64,000 bases of DNA, taken from contig NC_092562.1 of NCBI RefSeq assembly GCF_037975245.1, forward strand, positions 22,461,054 to 22,525,053, given 5' to 3'. The position numbers and the translations under genes are program-made. Below the pieces are notes generated by a model that saw only the letters and a program-made list of their open reading frames with translations, did no database searches and was not told where the DNA came from. Source of the stretch: Apostichopus japonicus. Its lineage: Eukaryota > Echinodermata > Holothuroidea > Aspidochirotida > Stichopodidae. This document shows positions 11,969 through 25,800 of this stretch, piece by piece. Position 1 is the stretch's first letter. Every line of letters starts with the position of its first letter.

Positions 11969-12304
11969 GTGTACAACATGAAGCTACCATTTGTCTGATG
12001 ATCGCTCAATGCATGAAAAATCTGAGTAACAACTACTAGTGTTCCACTAGTCTCAACTAATTCTCACATATATTTATGTTAATTCCAAGCACCCTGGAGC
12101 AAGAGATCCACCTGCATGAAGTAAAGTAAAGTAAAATTTATTGATATCAATCATAAAATGAAGACATAATAAAATGGAATCCGCAGCTTAAAAATATGCA
12201 AAAAAAAAAAAAATACAAAAATATGATAAAAATGAAAACAACATATTCAATTGCATGTTTTAACAGGTGCGTATCCAGGGGGGGGGGGCGTTGGGGGGGC
12301 GCGC

Positions 12305-12480
12305 CCCCCGGGTAAGAAAAAGAGAAGAGAAAAAAAGAGAAGAAAAAAGGAAAAACGAGGGGGAAAAAGAGGAGGAGGAGAGGAAGGAAGGGAAAAGAAA
12401 AAGAAGAAAGAGAGAAATAGGAGAAAAGGAGGGAGGAAAAGCAAAACGCGAAGACACCGGGAAGAGAAAGAAGAACAGTG
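12305..12480. repeat. Purine-rich low-complexity tract
   Basis: About 170 bases of almost pure A and G on the plus strand, preceded by runs of G and by GCGCGCCCCCC. All four long overlapping frames here (K/R/E-rich on plus, S/P/F/L-rich on minus) are artefacts of this composition. The tract could form triplex or other non-B DNA. Confidence 0.85.
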
Positions 12481-13323
12481 ACATCATTACAGCGCTGAAG
12501 GGTAGCCAGTGACGGACCAATGATTTCGTAAAAGTGTGACTCACCCTACCCCTTACACCGACAACTCCATTTTTTGACGTTTCCATTTTCCTCTCTCACT
12601 AATGATCTATATATATGCTATATATGGTCTATCATAACGTGTGTGTAGAATTGTGCTATGAAACCAACTGTGGCTGGTCTCGAACTCGACCGTGTCGTCG
12701 GGGAACATGACGCATTTTGGGATGGGGGCGACCGCCCGCCCCCCCCCCCATTCAGCATTTTTTTAAATGATATCGCTAAGTAATTTCAAAATAGAAAGTG
12801 CTTAGAGGCAACTTACAAGGCCTGGGAAGTGTCATTTCCAGCGATCTGGGAGACATTTTCGGCCAAAATTTGCTTGTACGCTTCGCGCCAACCTATGGTG
12901 GCGCTACGCTTAGATAATTTGCCCACAGGCTTCGCCCCTCCCTTGGCAAATTCCTCGCTACGCGCCTGTTCGAATTTGTAACGCAAACAGCAGATATCAC
13001 ATCATATCAGTGAGCATGAAAATGGCGTTCCAGGATGAAAAGCCTCAAAACTGTCCGACTTGCCTGAAAAAATAACCAAAAATTTTCGCGCGCGAAACGC
13101 GCGTTCACCGTGTTCATGTCAATATCATATAAGCAAGCATCGGTTATTACATCGCATGCCATCATGTACCGTACGGTCCGTTCAAATTGCGCAGTATACC
13201 GCGGGATGCTAATGTAAACAACGACATGTCACATGTAGATGTATAAAAAGCATGGAGGTCCAATTATGTCAAAACTCTCTTTTACATTAGTAATGGCGAA
13301 TTAGGGCCTGCACCCCCGCCGCG

Positions 13324-13700
13324 CAGTGGCGGAGCGTCCATATGGTCAGGGGGGCGGATGCCCCCCTGACGGACTCAAGTGGACTGCTGGCGCCTTTTTC
13401 AGCTCTTTACCACTTTTTACTTATTCTAGATTATTGACTCTTTTATTGCGCTCTCATCTACGTATTGACATTTGTCACATTTTGTTGGTGTAATTTGGCG
13501 ATGACACCTTATTCTTCGTTTATCTTCAAATTAGCCAGGCCCGGAAAGGGTCATTTCCGGCGATCTAGGGAGTATCTTTACTCAAAAATTTTCTGTACGC
13601 TACGCGCCAACCAGTGGTGGCGCTCCGCTTAGATAGTGTCGAAAGCGCCCCTTCAGACCATTCTCGCCACTCCTGACCAATACCCCTAGCTCCGCCACTG
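13324..13700. mobile_element. hAT-type MITE with perfect 8-bp target duplication
   Basis: The 377-bp element begins CAGTGGCGGAGC and ends GCTCCGCCACTG. It is flanked on both sides by CCGCCGCG (13316-13323 and 13701-13708), an exact 8-bp duplication as made by hAT transposases. No coding capacity is present. A second copy of about 370 bp with the same ends lies at 55507-55878. Confidence 0.9.
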
Positions 13701-14389
13701 CCGCCGCGCCTCCTACGCCTATGTGTGTAGTGTTCGGTTGAAGGAAATATCTGCTATTTTTTCATTTCCTTCAACCAAGTTTTATAATAGCCGTTATAAC
13801 AGGTTTTAATATTTGTACACCAATAAATTAACTGTGTCTGAATTTTCGAAAATTTCTGACAAATATTCTACATCACACTTCCCTCTACTCGTGCAATTTT
13901 GACCGGTCTGTTAGGGGTTGAAGGAAGTTTTTTCTATATTGGTTGTCCATAGATGAAATTTTGTACAATATTATGGGTATGTTTTGAAAAGAGTTTATTC
14001 ACGAGAAATGGGAATTTTCAAATTCTGAACAAATATGGGGCTTAAAACCTTGAAAAGTGGGGCTGACGGGTATTGTGGGCCGCGACGTAGAATCACCTAC
14101 AAAAGCAAAGACCCACAGGAGATGCGATGAGGTCGAACATGATGTGTGCCGGGTTGACAATCTTCAAAAAGGTTATGGATGGAAAAAAAAACTATTAGGA
14201 AATACTTGGTTCTCAGGCAAAAAGTGTACATCTGGTTGGTCATTTCAAGCCCGAGAAGTGCCGTTTCCGGTGATCTGGGGGGTTTCAAAACAAGAAATTT
14301 TCTTGTACGCTGCGCGCCAACCGATGGTGGCGCTCCGCTTAGATAGTAATTCGCGCCCCCCGGGTTTGAAAATCCTGGATACGCGCCTG

Positions 14390-16816
14390 TTTAATAACCA
14401 CTTTCTGATGACTTTGAGAATGAGGTAAGGGAACATTATTCTTTTCTGTTGCAAGGTTAAATGTAGTCAGTATATGCCCCAAATTATAGCATGCTATAAT
14501 TGTTAGAAGTTTTCAAAAGTACTTACCTGGAGGTCTTTACTCTACAAATTGTTCTCAGACATTTGTAAGGAACACACAAGATGACTGAATGTTCCAGTAG
14601 GAAAATTTCATCGAAGGTTGTAATAAAAACAGTACAAGAAATTTGACGAAAGGTGACCATATATATATTATTAAGCATATTTGGTGCCAATACAACATGC
14701 CTTTAAGAGTGTCAAGTTTTGAAGTTATTTGTTTTTTCTCTGTCTAAAATGTGAATGAATGCTATATATTTTGTATTTTGCTGTTTAAAACCAAATACAT
14801 ATTCACAGAAAAAAGACCAAAAAGGAAAAGTCTTTCCTTTGAGAAGAGTTTGTTTTTCTTTATTACATGCCAGAAAGTAAATGCACATTTTATTTCAATA
14901 TATTTCACACTGTACAAGTAAAAACAAAAGGATTAAACATCTACCACAATTTGGAATTTCCATCATGTAGATTCTTCAATGTTTCAATATATAATAAATT
15001 AAATGAAAAAGACTGGATCTTTGAAAACAAAATATACCAGTTTGAATACACTGCTAGCATTCCTTAATTCACATGTGAAAAAATATATCATGGTGGTAAC
15101 CGAACTTTACACCTTATTATCACACTGAGGTTCAAACTGTAAAGTAAACATCCTATAGCTAGTGCATTTCCATGAACATAAGAATATATCATTAACAAAT
15201 ATGATCATTTCCTATGGATAATTCGTAGCAAGGCTGTGGATAATTGGGTCCCTGAGATCTTCATCTCATGAATATTCATAACTGTTATAGCACACTCAGC
15301 CAGTTCAGACAATTTCCTAATGCTAATACTAATGCTAATACCTCTCTCAAAGCACTGGTATGTCAGTACAAACAGTTTCTTACCTTGATCTGATAGAAAC
15401 ATGATATTCATACTGCTCGTACTGACAATACGATTGCTCTGAAGCGGGACATAACACTGCAGTATAGAAAAAATTGTCCCAACTGGGTGGCACATTACAA
15501 TATAACTCATGTTGGTAGTCCAGTCCAAGACCCTTGGGATGAAGTACAAATACTAAATATAAAGCTATGATGAGATCTGATCTTGTATTCCTTTAATCTA
15601 TACATCACAAAATATTCAGGCTGCATGTCAAATACTCACTCACATTCACACCACACAAATACAAATGTAATGTAATTGGATAGAATTTTCACTCAAAGGC
15701 ACCATGTTGTTGTTGTTTTCACTCACATACAACTAATAAATGTACTTTATTTTGTCAGGACTATTCATAATTTGCATTAAAATAACCCACAGAATCTGTG
15801 CAATGGTAACAAATGTGCTGAAATTGATAGAATCTATGAGTTTTGGTACCAACCTTTTCTAGCTCCATTCCATGCATATTACCAACAGCTTACCAGGTAG
15901 AGCGACTACCATTTAGTCTCACTTACATCACTTTTAATGTGACGAACAAATGTCGCTGAATTTCTGATTTCATTGACTTTCTGTACTTGGAGATGATGTT
16001 AGATGACAGGGATACTTCAATGGCATTGAAAACTCGCCAATCACAAATGATCATTCAATTCCTTCACATATTTTCTGATCATTTGGCATTATCAGTTTAA
16101 CTGATGCCCCGAGGTTATAACCACAGCAAGATATATATATATATAACAGGCTGGAGATGCTTGACAGAATCTAACATGATATAACCATTCCATGTGGTAA
16201 AAACCGTATACTACGGGGCCAAGACGGGTGAGAGTTACCGATGCCACAGTGAAAGTTTACAACATCTTAATGGGAATGTAAAAGGCTGGCGATACAGCTC
16301 ATTCTAGTTGTGATGTGATCCTCGCTGGCTTGATATGGTCTGATGAATGAGATCTGACAACATATCAACCTGTTAATGGAGAAGAGATAGACAAATGCTG
16401 TACAGGAGGAACATGTAATAAAAAAATATATATATATATAAATATATATATATGTACATATATATATATATATATTTATTTTGTCTCTTTTTAAATATGA
16501 CAGTATGTGCCTTTAATGAAGGTGCATTTGATTTATTGCCAACTGTTTGTTCCAACACATCTGGACAACCTAAGTTAGTTGTCTGCCATGTCTGTCAAAG
16601 TAGTAATGTGCCAAGAACATATGTACTGCACATATTCACTCACCCGTACAGTAATTGTGCAACAAAAGATTTTTTTAAATTCAGTATGATCACTTTTTAT
16701 CAGATTAACTGACAGTACTAAACAGGCCACTGTTTTATCCACTCTAATTTAATCAAAGTAAACACAACATCGTTGCCACATTACCTCAGATTTCTTACCC
16801 ATGTCACTGTTCTATA
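14390..16816. other. Intergenic and DNAI4 3' flanking region
   Basis: AT-rich spacer; no conserved coding frame is seen. On the minus strand the 3' untranslated region of DNAI4 should start at 16816 and run leftward; a minus-strand AATAAA at 16532-16537 is a candidate polyadenylation signal. An alternating AT microsatellite sits at about 16425-16475 and a shorter one at 16130-16145. Confidence 0.5.
16425..16475. repeat. (AT)n microsatellite
   Basis: An alternating TA run is interrupted by ATGTACAT. Translated frames through it give only isoleucine/tyrosine repeats and are not genes. Confidence 0.9.
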
Positions 16817-19800
16817 TCAAACGTGTTCGAATTTGAGAATGACTTGGTGGAGCAAGTCATACAGCTCACTCACAACTTTACGACGTATTGCATGTGATTT
16901 AAGATTCATTACGACACCGGTTGGTTCATTCTAGAGCCACTGATCCTACCTGAGTCTCAATACTAACATACCTGATTGTTTTGGACGACAGGCATGTTCC
17001 TCAGCTGATAGACTGACACTTGACCTTCACTGTCACCGACCAGCAGAGACTGTGTAATAAATCAAACAATCAACGTGACTTTATAAAACAAGTATAAACT
17101 GAACAGCAACAAAAGTCAGGAGGATGTAGGATGGGAAGTAGAATAGTTTTTCTATCTTACAGCTGATGATTGCTTCAATCCCCATTATTGGGGAGGGGTG
17201 GGATGAGAGAGGAGGGGTGAGAGAGGGGAGGGGTGAGAGAGTATATTGCTGAAAGTGGGGCAAGGAGGAATTGGACGTCACGGGAAAAGAATGGAAAATT
17301 TAAGGAGGAGCAATGGAAATGAGATTCTCCTCCCTGTAGCTGATGACTGCTGACCCTCTTTTTTGGGAGGAGGTGGAGTGGATTATGATAAAGGATGGCA
17401 AACAATAGGTTTCAAGAATCTATTAAGACAAAGATCTTTCCATCTTCCTCTTTGTTTATATTAGTGCCTTAGTTCTTGATTTTAAGTGGTAAAACATGGT
17501 ATGCAGTAACTTCACAGACAACACTTTTACTTAAAAAGTTTTGTTGTGAAAAAACTTTATAATGTATAAAAGAGAATGCTTTGCCATGTTCAATAGATGA
17601 AGGCCTCGATTTAAACACTAATTACTTGGTGCCTGCATTCATAAGAACAAAATGTGCCTTTTTCAGTTTGTGCTGCTTCTTGCATACATACAGTGTGTGT
17701 ACTAGTTCCGCGAATTTGTTTGTGGACAAGTACCAATATTTATAGTATTTTTAGTATTGATTTGACAGGAGTATTGGTATTAGTTTCCTACTATAGGGCC
17801 GGAGGTCAGGTTCTCTAAAGTTTGAAATAATCGCCAGTGAAAAGCTAAACTGGTGTTGTTAAGTCCATCCGAAACAAGCTCCATTTTTTATAAGTGCAAT
17901 TACAAAATACTTACATTTGAATTAGAGGCAAATAGTAAGCAGGAGAGTTTGACACCCGGTGCTGGAACACTCACGATAATAGGATCTAACCTGCGGATGA
18001 CAGTAAATAACGATATGAATGTAAAGTAGATTCTTCATGTTAAAGATAAATGGAACTTAGCAATAGATAGAATGGTAGAAAGAAGGATTGTTTCAATTTC
18101 AAGTTCTTTACTAAATTTTTTCATGATGGTCAAGCCTGCCTATAGTAAAAAACAGTCCTCCTCAAATTCACTCGAGGGTTAATGTTTTGTTACTTGATAG
18201 CATAAACTACCCAAAGTACTGCCATTAGGATTCATCCTTGAGCACAGCAAATTAATTGACCAGCCACCTGTATGATTGTACACACAAGCGCTCTAATGGT
18301 CAGCACTACTTTCCTGTGTGAAGACAAATTTGGCTTGACCACTGTGTATTTAATCATGAAATTTCATTACCAACTCGGGGAGATATTCAATCTCCCCCAT
18401 GTTTGGCCAAAAACAGGGGACTCGGGTGGTATTTGCTATAGACAGGGAAGATCCTAAAATTACTTATTTCTTAACTTTTACATTTTCTTTACTTACTTTT
18501 ATTTATAAATTATATAAAATGTATAAATAGGATCATACATTAACAACCAAAACTATGACCAACGTCACCAATAGCACTTTCTTTTCTTCTTTTACTACAC
18601 TTTCAAATGGTATTTAGTGTGTAAAACTGTGCATGAAAGAATGTGCTACTTTCATAATACATTTAACAATGATTATACAGAAGCAATGCTCCCTATGATG
18701 GTATACTGTAATGTCATGATAATAAGGGCATTAATGTTCTTTAAAGAATACCGTAGCAGTGACTATGATATCATTGATTTTGCTCAGTGGTCTAGCTTAG
18801 TGGTTCAGCAATGTGATTTCATCGATGGTTTGACCAGGTTCTGCCTAAAATACAAAGAATTATGCTTGGAAATGTCAGAACTCAAACTGCTCAAAGCAAG
18901 GAAAATCTTTCCTTTGTGCGTGCATTGAAGTTTTCTGTGTAAATTCAGCTAAGTGAGTGTAATAATCTACGAAAATGCCTCATCAAACAAAATTGATGTT
19001 TCCTTGGTTCACTGTGGCAATTTTGGCCATTTTTCGTTAAGGCTTTGCAGAATAAACTCGCGGTTGAAAAAGTGGTTACAATTTGACTTATGAACAACTG
19101 GCAACTACAGTGCCCATCAGTGCAGCTACATATGTATAACACAGTATGTGGGGTTAGGGAACATGTGAAGTTACAACTTTCAGAATTCGATATCAGACAG
19201 GCAGAACAATAGATTTCATGTGATACAACATAGCAAAATTACAATAGAAACCTTGATTTGACATTTTTCAACTGAATGTTATTACACTGCATGAATGTCG
19301 TGTTTACTTACGTATTTACTGCTAGATCCCATATCTCTACAGCGCCCTCGTTAACACAACCAAAGACAGTCGCTGAGGTCGGTGACCAACAAACATCCAT
19401 AACTGATTTCTATGGGTAGATAAAACTATGGATGTCATGCTGTAATCCTGGTATTACATGACATTAACAAGGAAATGGTAAATGCGTATGTCAGATGAGA
19501 ACTGTCACAGATCTAAATGGGTTTTACTTATTACACAATGTAGTTGCATACAGGGAATGACATAATACTTAAATACTGTCCAAGCAGTTGTTTGGTTCAT
19601 TAACAACATTGTTTATTATATGATGTTGAAATACAAAGGTGATGTGTACCAAAACTGCTATGTTTACTTATGTTAGCATTTGCATATTGCAAATTTTGCA
19701 TTTTTTGTTAACATTATGCTATTTAATACATCACATATGTAATACATAAATATACAATTATTATAAAGTAATGAAAACAATGTCCAAAAGAGAAAATAGT

Positions 19801-22800
19801 TTCTGCATTATTGCAAGGACATGCATGTCGTGTAGAGAACAAATATTTTGTATTATGCTAGTGAACCTAACTTTTTCATAGCACTGTAGTAGCCCTTTAT
19901 GACTGGTTGAAGCAGACAGCTACTATCTTTGATGTTTTCCATTTTGGATTTGTTTATTGTACTATAAGGAGTATCCTCATTTCACTCGGTTCACATTAGT
20001 TCTTACATAGAGGCAAAAGCTAACAATGGATTTTGTACTCATTCTGTTTGCTTGAATCTTTTATGTAAAGCACCGGACGTTGAACCAGTCCTGTTGACAT
20101 ACCAAAGTAGCAATGAAATTCAATCTTGTGCACCAAAACATATGACAAAATATCGATCAAAGTTAATAAACATGACACCAAAACTCACTGTGGATGAGAA
20201 GAAATTAAACACTGGTTTTATCCTGTTTTGGATCCACAGCCTTATACTCCAGTCCGCACTGCAACTAAGAAAGACGTCGGGCAGGAATGGAGACCATCTG
20301 AGTTTGTAGACAGCACCCTGAACACAAACAAGGAGATTATAAAATAGGCCGATCGGATCCACAAGGTGCTAATTTTCCAGTGAAAACTATCACATACTGT
20401 TAAGACTTTTAACTAACCTAAACCCAAACCATAAACAACGAGTAACTTCAACAGAAATTAAAAAATGAGTACTATAAAGATTCAAGGAATCTGATTATTG
20501 AGTCTTGCAAACAACACACATCTACATACCAGGTCAGATCATGTGAATCAATTTTAGGCCAAAACAAGGGTAGTAATATGACTAAAGGAGCTGTTAACAG
20601 ACAAATATGCAATTTATATATATATATACTCACTGTGTGGCCATCATAACTGTCCAGATATTGTTCATTGTAGGAACAAGAGCATTTATGGATGTGACCA
20701 TCTTCTGTGCCAGCGAGGTATCTATGCAAGCAAACCAAAGAAGCAAGTGTAACTCACTTTGTTACTGGGTTTTAAGTAGCTAACAGGTAAAGCAAGCAAG
20801 CAAGCAACCCACCCGCCCACCCACCCCCACCACAATAAAAAAGGGGATAAAAAAAAACATGTTTTTAAATCATTAAAAAATGTCTCATAACAAAGCAAGA
20901 CATAAAGTATACTGCAATATTATACTGTAATTGATTTACATCAGAAATTTCATAACAGAAGAACAACTTCAAGGGCTTAATTTGGGATCAACTTCTTAAG
21001 GTCATTATAAATAACACCAGGTGGGTCATTATAGTATATTAGTATTATGTGACTGATGGGGAACAGGACAGAGTAAGGGGTGGAGGAAAGAGAGTGGTTC
21101 CTAATAGGAGCCAGCCGCCTCCCCAGGGGATGTCACTAGTGGCAAACATCACTACAAAACTGTTTCATTAACATTATCACTTACATATTAGGGTCACCAG
21201 AATGAAAATCAAAGCACAGTCCCGATGCTTGTCTTGATATGAAAGCTTCTCCTTTCTGGCCATCTTTAGATTCTTTGTCTTTCTTCTTGGTAGCTTTAGC
21301 TAACTTCTTTAGTTTCATCAGATCTGCACATTCAAAGCCCTGCAAAAAGAGTCCATGTTTGTATATCAGAATTTTTTACGCTTTATATGGATAACATCAT
21401 CATTTGATCTTTTATAGAATATTGCAAAATCTCTTCTACACGATTGGTATAAGTTTTTACTGATCTTTTGGACAGTTGGCAACAATTACCAGTTTCACAT
21501 TATAATTGTTGATGACTTTTCAGTAAATCTCTATAAATAACCTTTCTTGGGGGATTTCTGGTTAAAATGTGAAAAAAAAAGGAATGTGCTTATTGAACAA
21601 AGTAGTTAAATTGTTGCAGCTTTTCCCGCCTCCAAATATCACTATCGGTAATTTAACAGAAATGCATTTGAGATGTAAACAAAGACTAATTATTTGATGG
21701 TATTTTCATTTACCCCCCCCTTATTTTGCTTGCATCAAACTTTCTATATTTGCCTTTAGCTAGCGAGATGTTGAAGTAAATAATGCCGAACAAATAATTC
21801 CCTGGACACATCTTCTATTAATGGATGAAAAAATTGCATTTGTCATTGCTTCACTACAGAAAGTTGGATCACATAAGTGAACATGCACGACTCACAGAGA
21901 GCATTTTTGAATAGTTACGTGGTTGAGTTACCTTTCTAATTTGCCACTGAGTAACTCGTCCATCTGTTGATATTGATACTAAGATTTCTCCTTTCTCTTC
22001 CCCGGAAGAACCCTTTTCTTTGTCAATCCACTGAAGTTGCCAGACAGGGGCGCCATGTTTGCCTCTGCTCTCACTGGGAAATAATCAAAACAAGTTAATA
22101 AATATTAAAATATATTTCTAAATATTTTTAAATATATTTTAAACAAGGGTTGCTGAAGTTCATCATATATTAAAGACCAACTATGGAGGCAAATTTTTTT
22201 GGGGGGATTTTCCATTAATTTAGGAGTTTACATACCCATAATCAACATGTGTAAAAAATAATCTTCGAAAACCTACTATAACCCATCAAAAAACGACCAC
22301 GAAAATGGACATTTTGGGTAGTCACGTGACATGAACCTCTGGAATGTCTGAAAACAGAGATTGACCCAAAGGAGCCTCTGGTCACCGTGTGACGTCATTG
22401 TTTGTATACCGCGAAAATCAAACGCTGATATAGGCACTGCTTGTACACAGATAGCGATCAATTGTACTGTTTTTGACTTCCAATTTCGAGCATTTGAAAA
22501 GCTATTAGCTTAAAACAAGAACACATGAAGGTTAACAACTAGTTTTAAGACAATTATAAAAGGAAATTTTAGTTAAATTGGTTATTTCATTAGCAAAATT
22601 TCCACTCAAATGGAAGCATCTTTTACATAGCGGAGCGTCAATAGGTCCGTACGGTACAATATACTGTAGAACATGCAAGCAGCTTGGCGATTCCGTAATA
22701 CAATTTGATCGCAAGATACCGTAAACTGAACAGAAGAATAGACCTAAAAGATGCCTTATGCGTGATATGTGACGGGAAAATGGCTTACGTTACTGTCAAC

Positions 22801-25800
22801 GAATTACCAAAAAGACACTAAACATAATCGAACAACTACGAGAAGACGCTGACCCGAATCGACCAGGGTAGCATATACATGACTAAGCTTCAGCTGAACA
22901 TAGTACTTACTCGTTTTAACCAAAAGTACAAACACAGAAAAAGTATCCTTTCAATAAACAAAATTTAGCAGTAAATATCCAAATCCACGTTTCTCGTTCA
23001 ATCCTGGGCGAAATACTACCGTGACTCTGTGTAATTCCATAGAGTTAGGTCTAGTTGAAACAGGCCTTGACCAGTTACATCCCACAATCACAAGACAGTC
23101 ACTAACGAAATAAAACGTCCGATCGCTACATAGAACCGTTTTTATTCAACTCCTTGGACCATGCAGATGCCGGAATAAACATAACGGACAATATAACACA
23201 ATGTATCACGAACTCACGATACTGGAATACAACAAAGGAAATAGATAAATGCGATGAAATCCTATAGCATGACTATTTACACATGCTGTGAGCCATACAT
23301 GTACCATGGAGCTATAGCTCCATGCATGTACTAACAATGCTACCCTATAGGCACGGTATATACACGGTCATCTTTTACGGTAAATATTATACTGTCAATT
23401 GCGTGATATAATGTTACATGTAAGGACGTCCAGAGCTTGTTTACGGTCAATTTCACATTAGCTATGTCCGGCCATGATCCGACACAGCTATCCACAGAAT
23501 ATAACTTTCGCAGAATGAGACATTTGCAGCTTACACAGAGGCAGGGTCATGCATGTGGACTCATGGGCATGAGATACTCCGGGTGCTGAAAAATCTTTCC
23601 GCGTGGATCTCAAAAATTGATCCAAAGTCTGCGGCGTTTTACGTCGGTTCTTTTACTCGGAAATCTAAAAAAACCTGATGCTTTTGTTGGATGAGGTATA
23701 ACTGCAACCTCCAACAACACAGAATTGTGGCATTTCGGGGGAAAAGGAGTAATATCATTGATGTTTTTGGCAGCTCAAGTATACAACTTTACACACTAAA
23801 AGTATTGTTGTGAGTGAGGTATACAAACAGTGACGTCACATGGTCACCTGATGTCTTCGGAATGTTTCTGGAATGTCTGAAACAGGTTTCATAAAAAGCT
23901 GACTTTTCTTCCCATTTTTCACGTATTTAACGTCCGAAATTGGTAAAGTTAATTACAGCAATGTAATTGGAGTGAGTTGAGGATTACATACATGCAAAAT
24001 GGTGGGATTTTATGTTCATCGAAAAGTCTCCATAGTTGGTCTTTAAGATGTATTTTCTAAAAGCCTCTAAAGAAATGCCCTCTGCTTTTTTTCTCAATTT
24101 GTGGCAAACAAAAGGTATTGCCAATAGACAGCACCGATAATCTTAGACTTTTTTTACTAAAGTGCTAGAAAAAATGACCACATGAAAACTCACTAGCTAT
24201 CCAGTATGGGTTCATCGCTGGAAGCCCTCACATTATATATTGCAACTGATCCATTGTACATGCCAACCTGTTGCAAAAAAAAGAGAGGAAAAAAGAAAGA
24301 AAGTATGAAGCATCATGAAGCATTATGAGAATCTCAAAATCAATATTGTACCAAAATGTCACCTGAAGAAATGATCAGGTGGAAGATCAAATTTGGAAGG
24401 AAATAAGCAACTAGTTGTGAACTATATTTATGGCAGCTGGTGTTGGTTCATTCCTGCAAGTTATACTGTATTACCTTAGTGCATATCCCATCTAAAGGAT
24501 TCCCTTTCACTTTTTTTCCTCATGAACACTTTTATTTTTCTAACATAAATTGGTGCAATTAGCTGGCCATTTATGACAATAACAACTTAAACAATGATTT
24601 ATGCACAAATTAGGCTTATGTTTAAATAAATCATCTATGAATGAGTTGTATCCATACAATTAACTACAAGTGCTTTTGAAAAGCAGCAATTAAAGATATG
24701 CTGTAAAACTCCTGCAACCCCAAAGAAAAGAGTTTGTGTGCATAATATTTGTTACCTTGGCAACACACCTAGATGCAACAACATGATAAATTCTCCACAC
24801 AGGGCTATGACGATTTGTTTCATCCTGACTTTTGCTTCTTGGATATTAAAATGTGGGGACAAGGAGAGGATTATTTAAATTAAACTCTTACCAGCTATTT
24901 CCTCTGCAATTCTTTTATGCACAAAATTGATTAACGTGGACTAAAATTAATAACACTCTAAAGTTAAAAGTTGAAGTTGAAGGTTTACAGTCTTGTATGA
25001 GGCTAATGCCTCCTCACACGACTTTACAACTTAACCCCTGGTCATTGGTAACTTGTCACACCGACACACCAAAGTGTGCACAATTCAATCAATCTCTCCT
25101 GGGGCACCACAGTGCACCACATCCATGTGTCCCCCGGGGGACTTCCCATAGGGTGCAGCCACAAACCGGCGCACGCAACTATATTTACAAGTTACCTCGC
25201 AGGTCCCCATTTATACACCTGGGTGAAGAGAGGCAATGGAGATAAAGCGCCTTGCCCAAGGACCCAACGCAATGATCTGGCCAGGGCTCGAACCTGTAAT
25301 CCTTAGATCACAAGTCCACTGCCTTAACCACTTGACCACAACTCCCTCTACAAGGTGAAGCTCACATTTGTCCTATTATATCAAACTGTTTGCAATTAGC
25401 TAAAGTGCATATGGTAAACTAGCATGTAAAAAATTCTAGAAATTTTGACCTAACCTTCGAGGAAGCAATAAACCTTGCGCAAGATTGTGATACGTGGCGG
25501 AGGTTAATCACTGAGCATGTCGGATACACGAGACTCAACTTACTACTACTTTGACCTAACCTTAATTCCAGATTATTAAACAACAGGACATATATTAGCA
25601 CCCTAAATTTTCCTTCTGTATCTGTTTGCTTTTATGCAGCAAATCAAAAGATGGCAAGTGAAACACAGACATTATATATAAGTTGAGTTTGTCAAATAGG
25701 GGGCCACTTTTCAAACCATGTGTTTGTGGGTAAACAGCTATCACGTTGGAGTGTTGTGAAGAGGTGATACACTTACCGCTAACAAGTTTTCGTTGGTGAG

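Larger units (their letters stand above)
12264..14389. mobile_element. Composite DNA transposon, CAGGYGCGTATCCAGG ends
   Basis: The left end CAGGTGCGTATCCAGG (12264-12279) and the reverse complement of the right end (14374-14389, CCTGGATACGCGCCTG) match at 15 of 16 bases. CAGG-type ends suggest the hAT superfamily. A second end of the same type lies inside at 12961-12968 (CGCGCCTG), so this may be two or more nested or tandem related copies. Three blocks of one internal module (CATTTCC-GCGATCT-GGGAG, then GGTGGCGCT-CGCTTAGAT) occur at about 12830-12920, 13545-13640 and 14260-14350. No intact transposase is visible. A full MITE (13324-13700) is inserted within it. Confidence 0.65.

Noticed and set aside
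12247-12586. Four overlapping open frames on both strands
   Set aside because: They are produced by a nearly pure purine tract and have extreme K/R/E or S/P/F/L composition with no domain.
15885-15930. tRNA-like box A (TACCAGGTAGAGCG)
   Set aside because: No box B or foldable stems follow.
18617-18928. 103-codon plus-strand open frame
   Set aside because: It lies in a DNAI4 intron, has no recognised motif and no splice or transcript context; probably chance.
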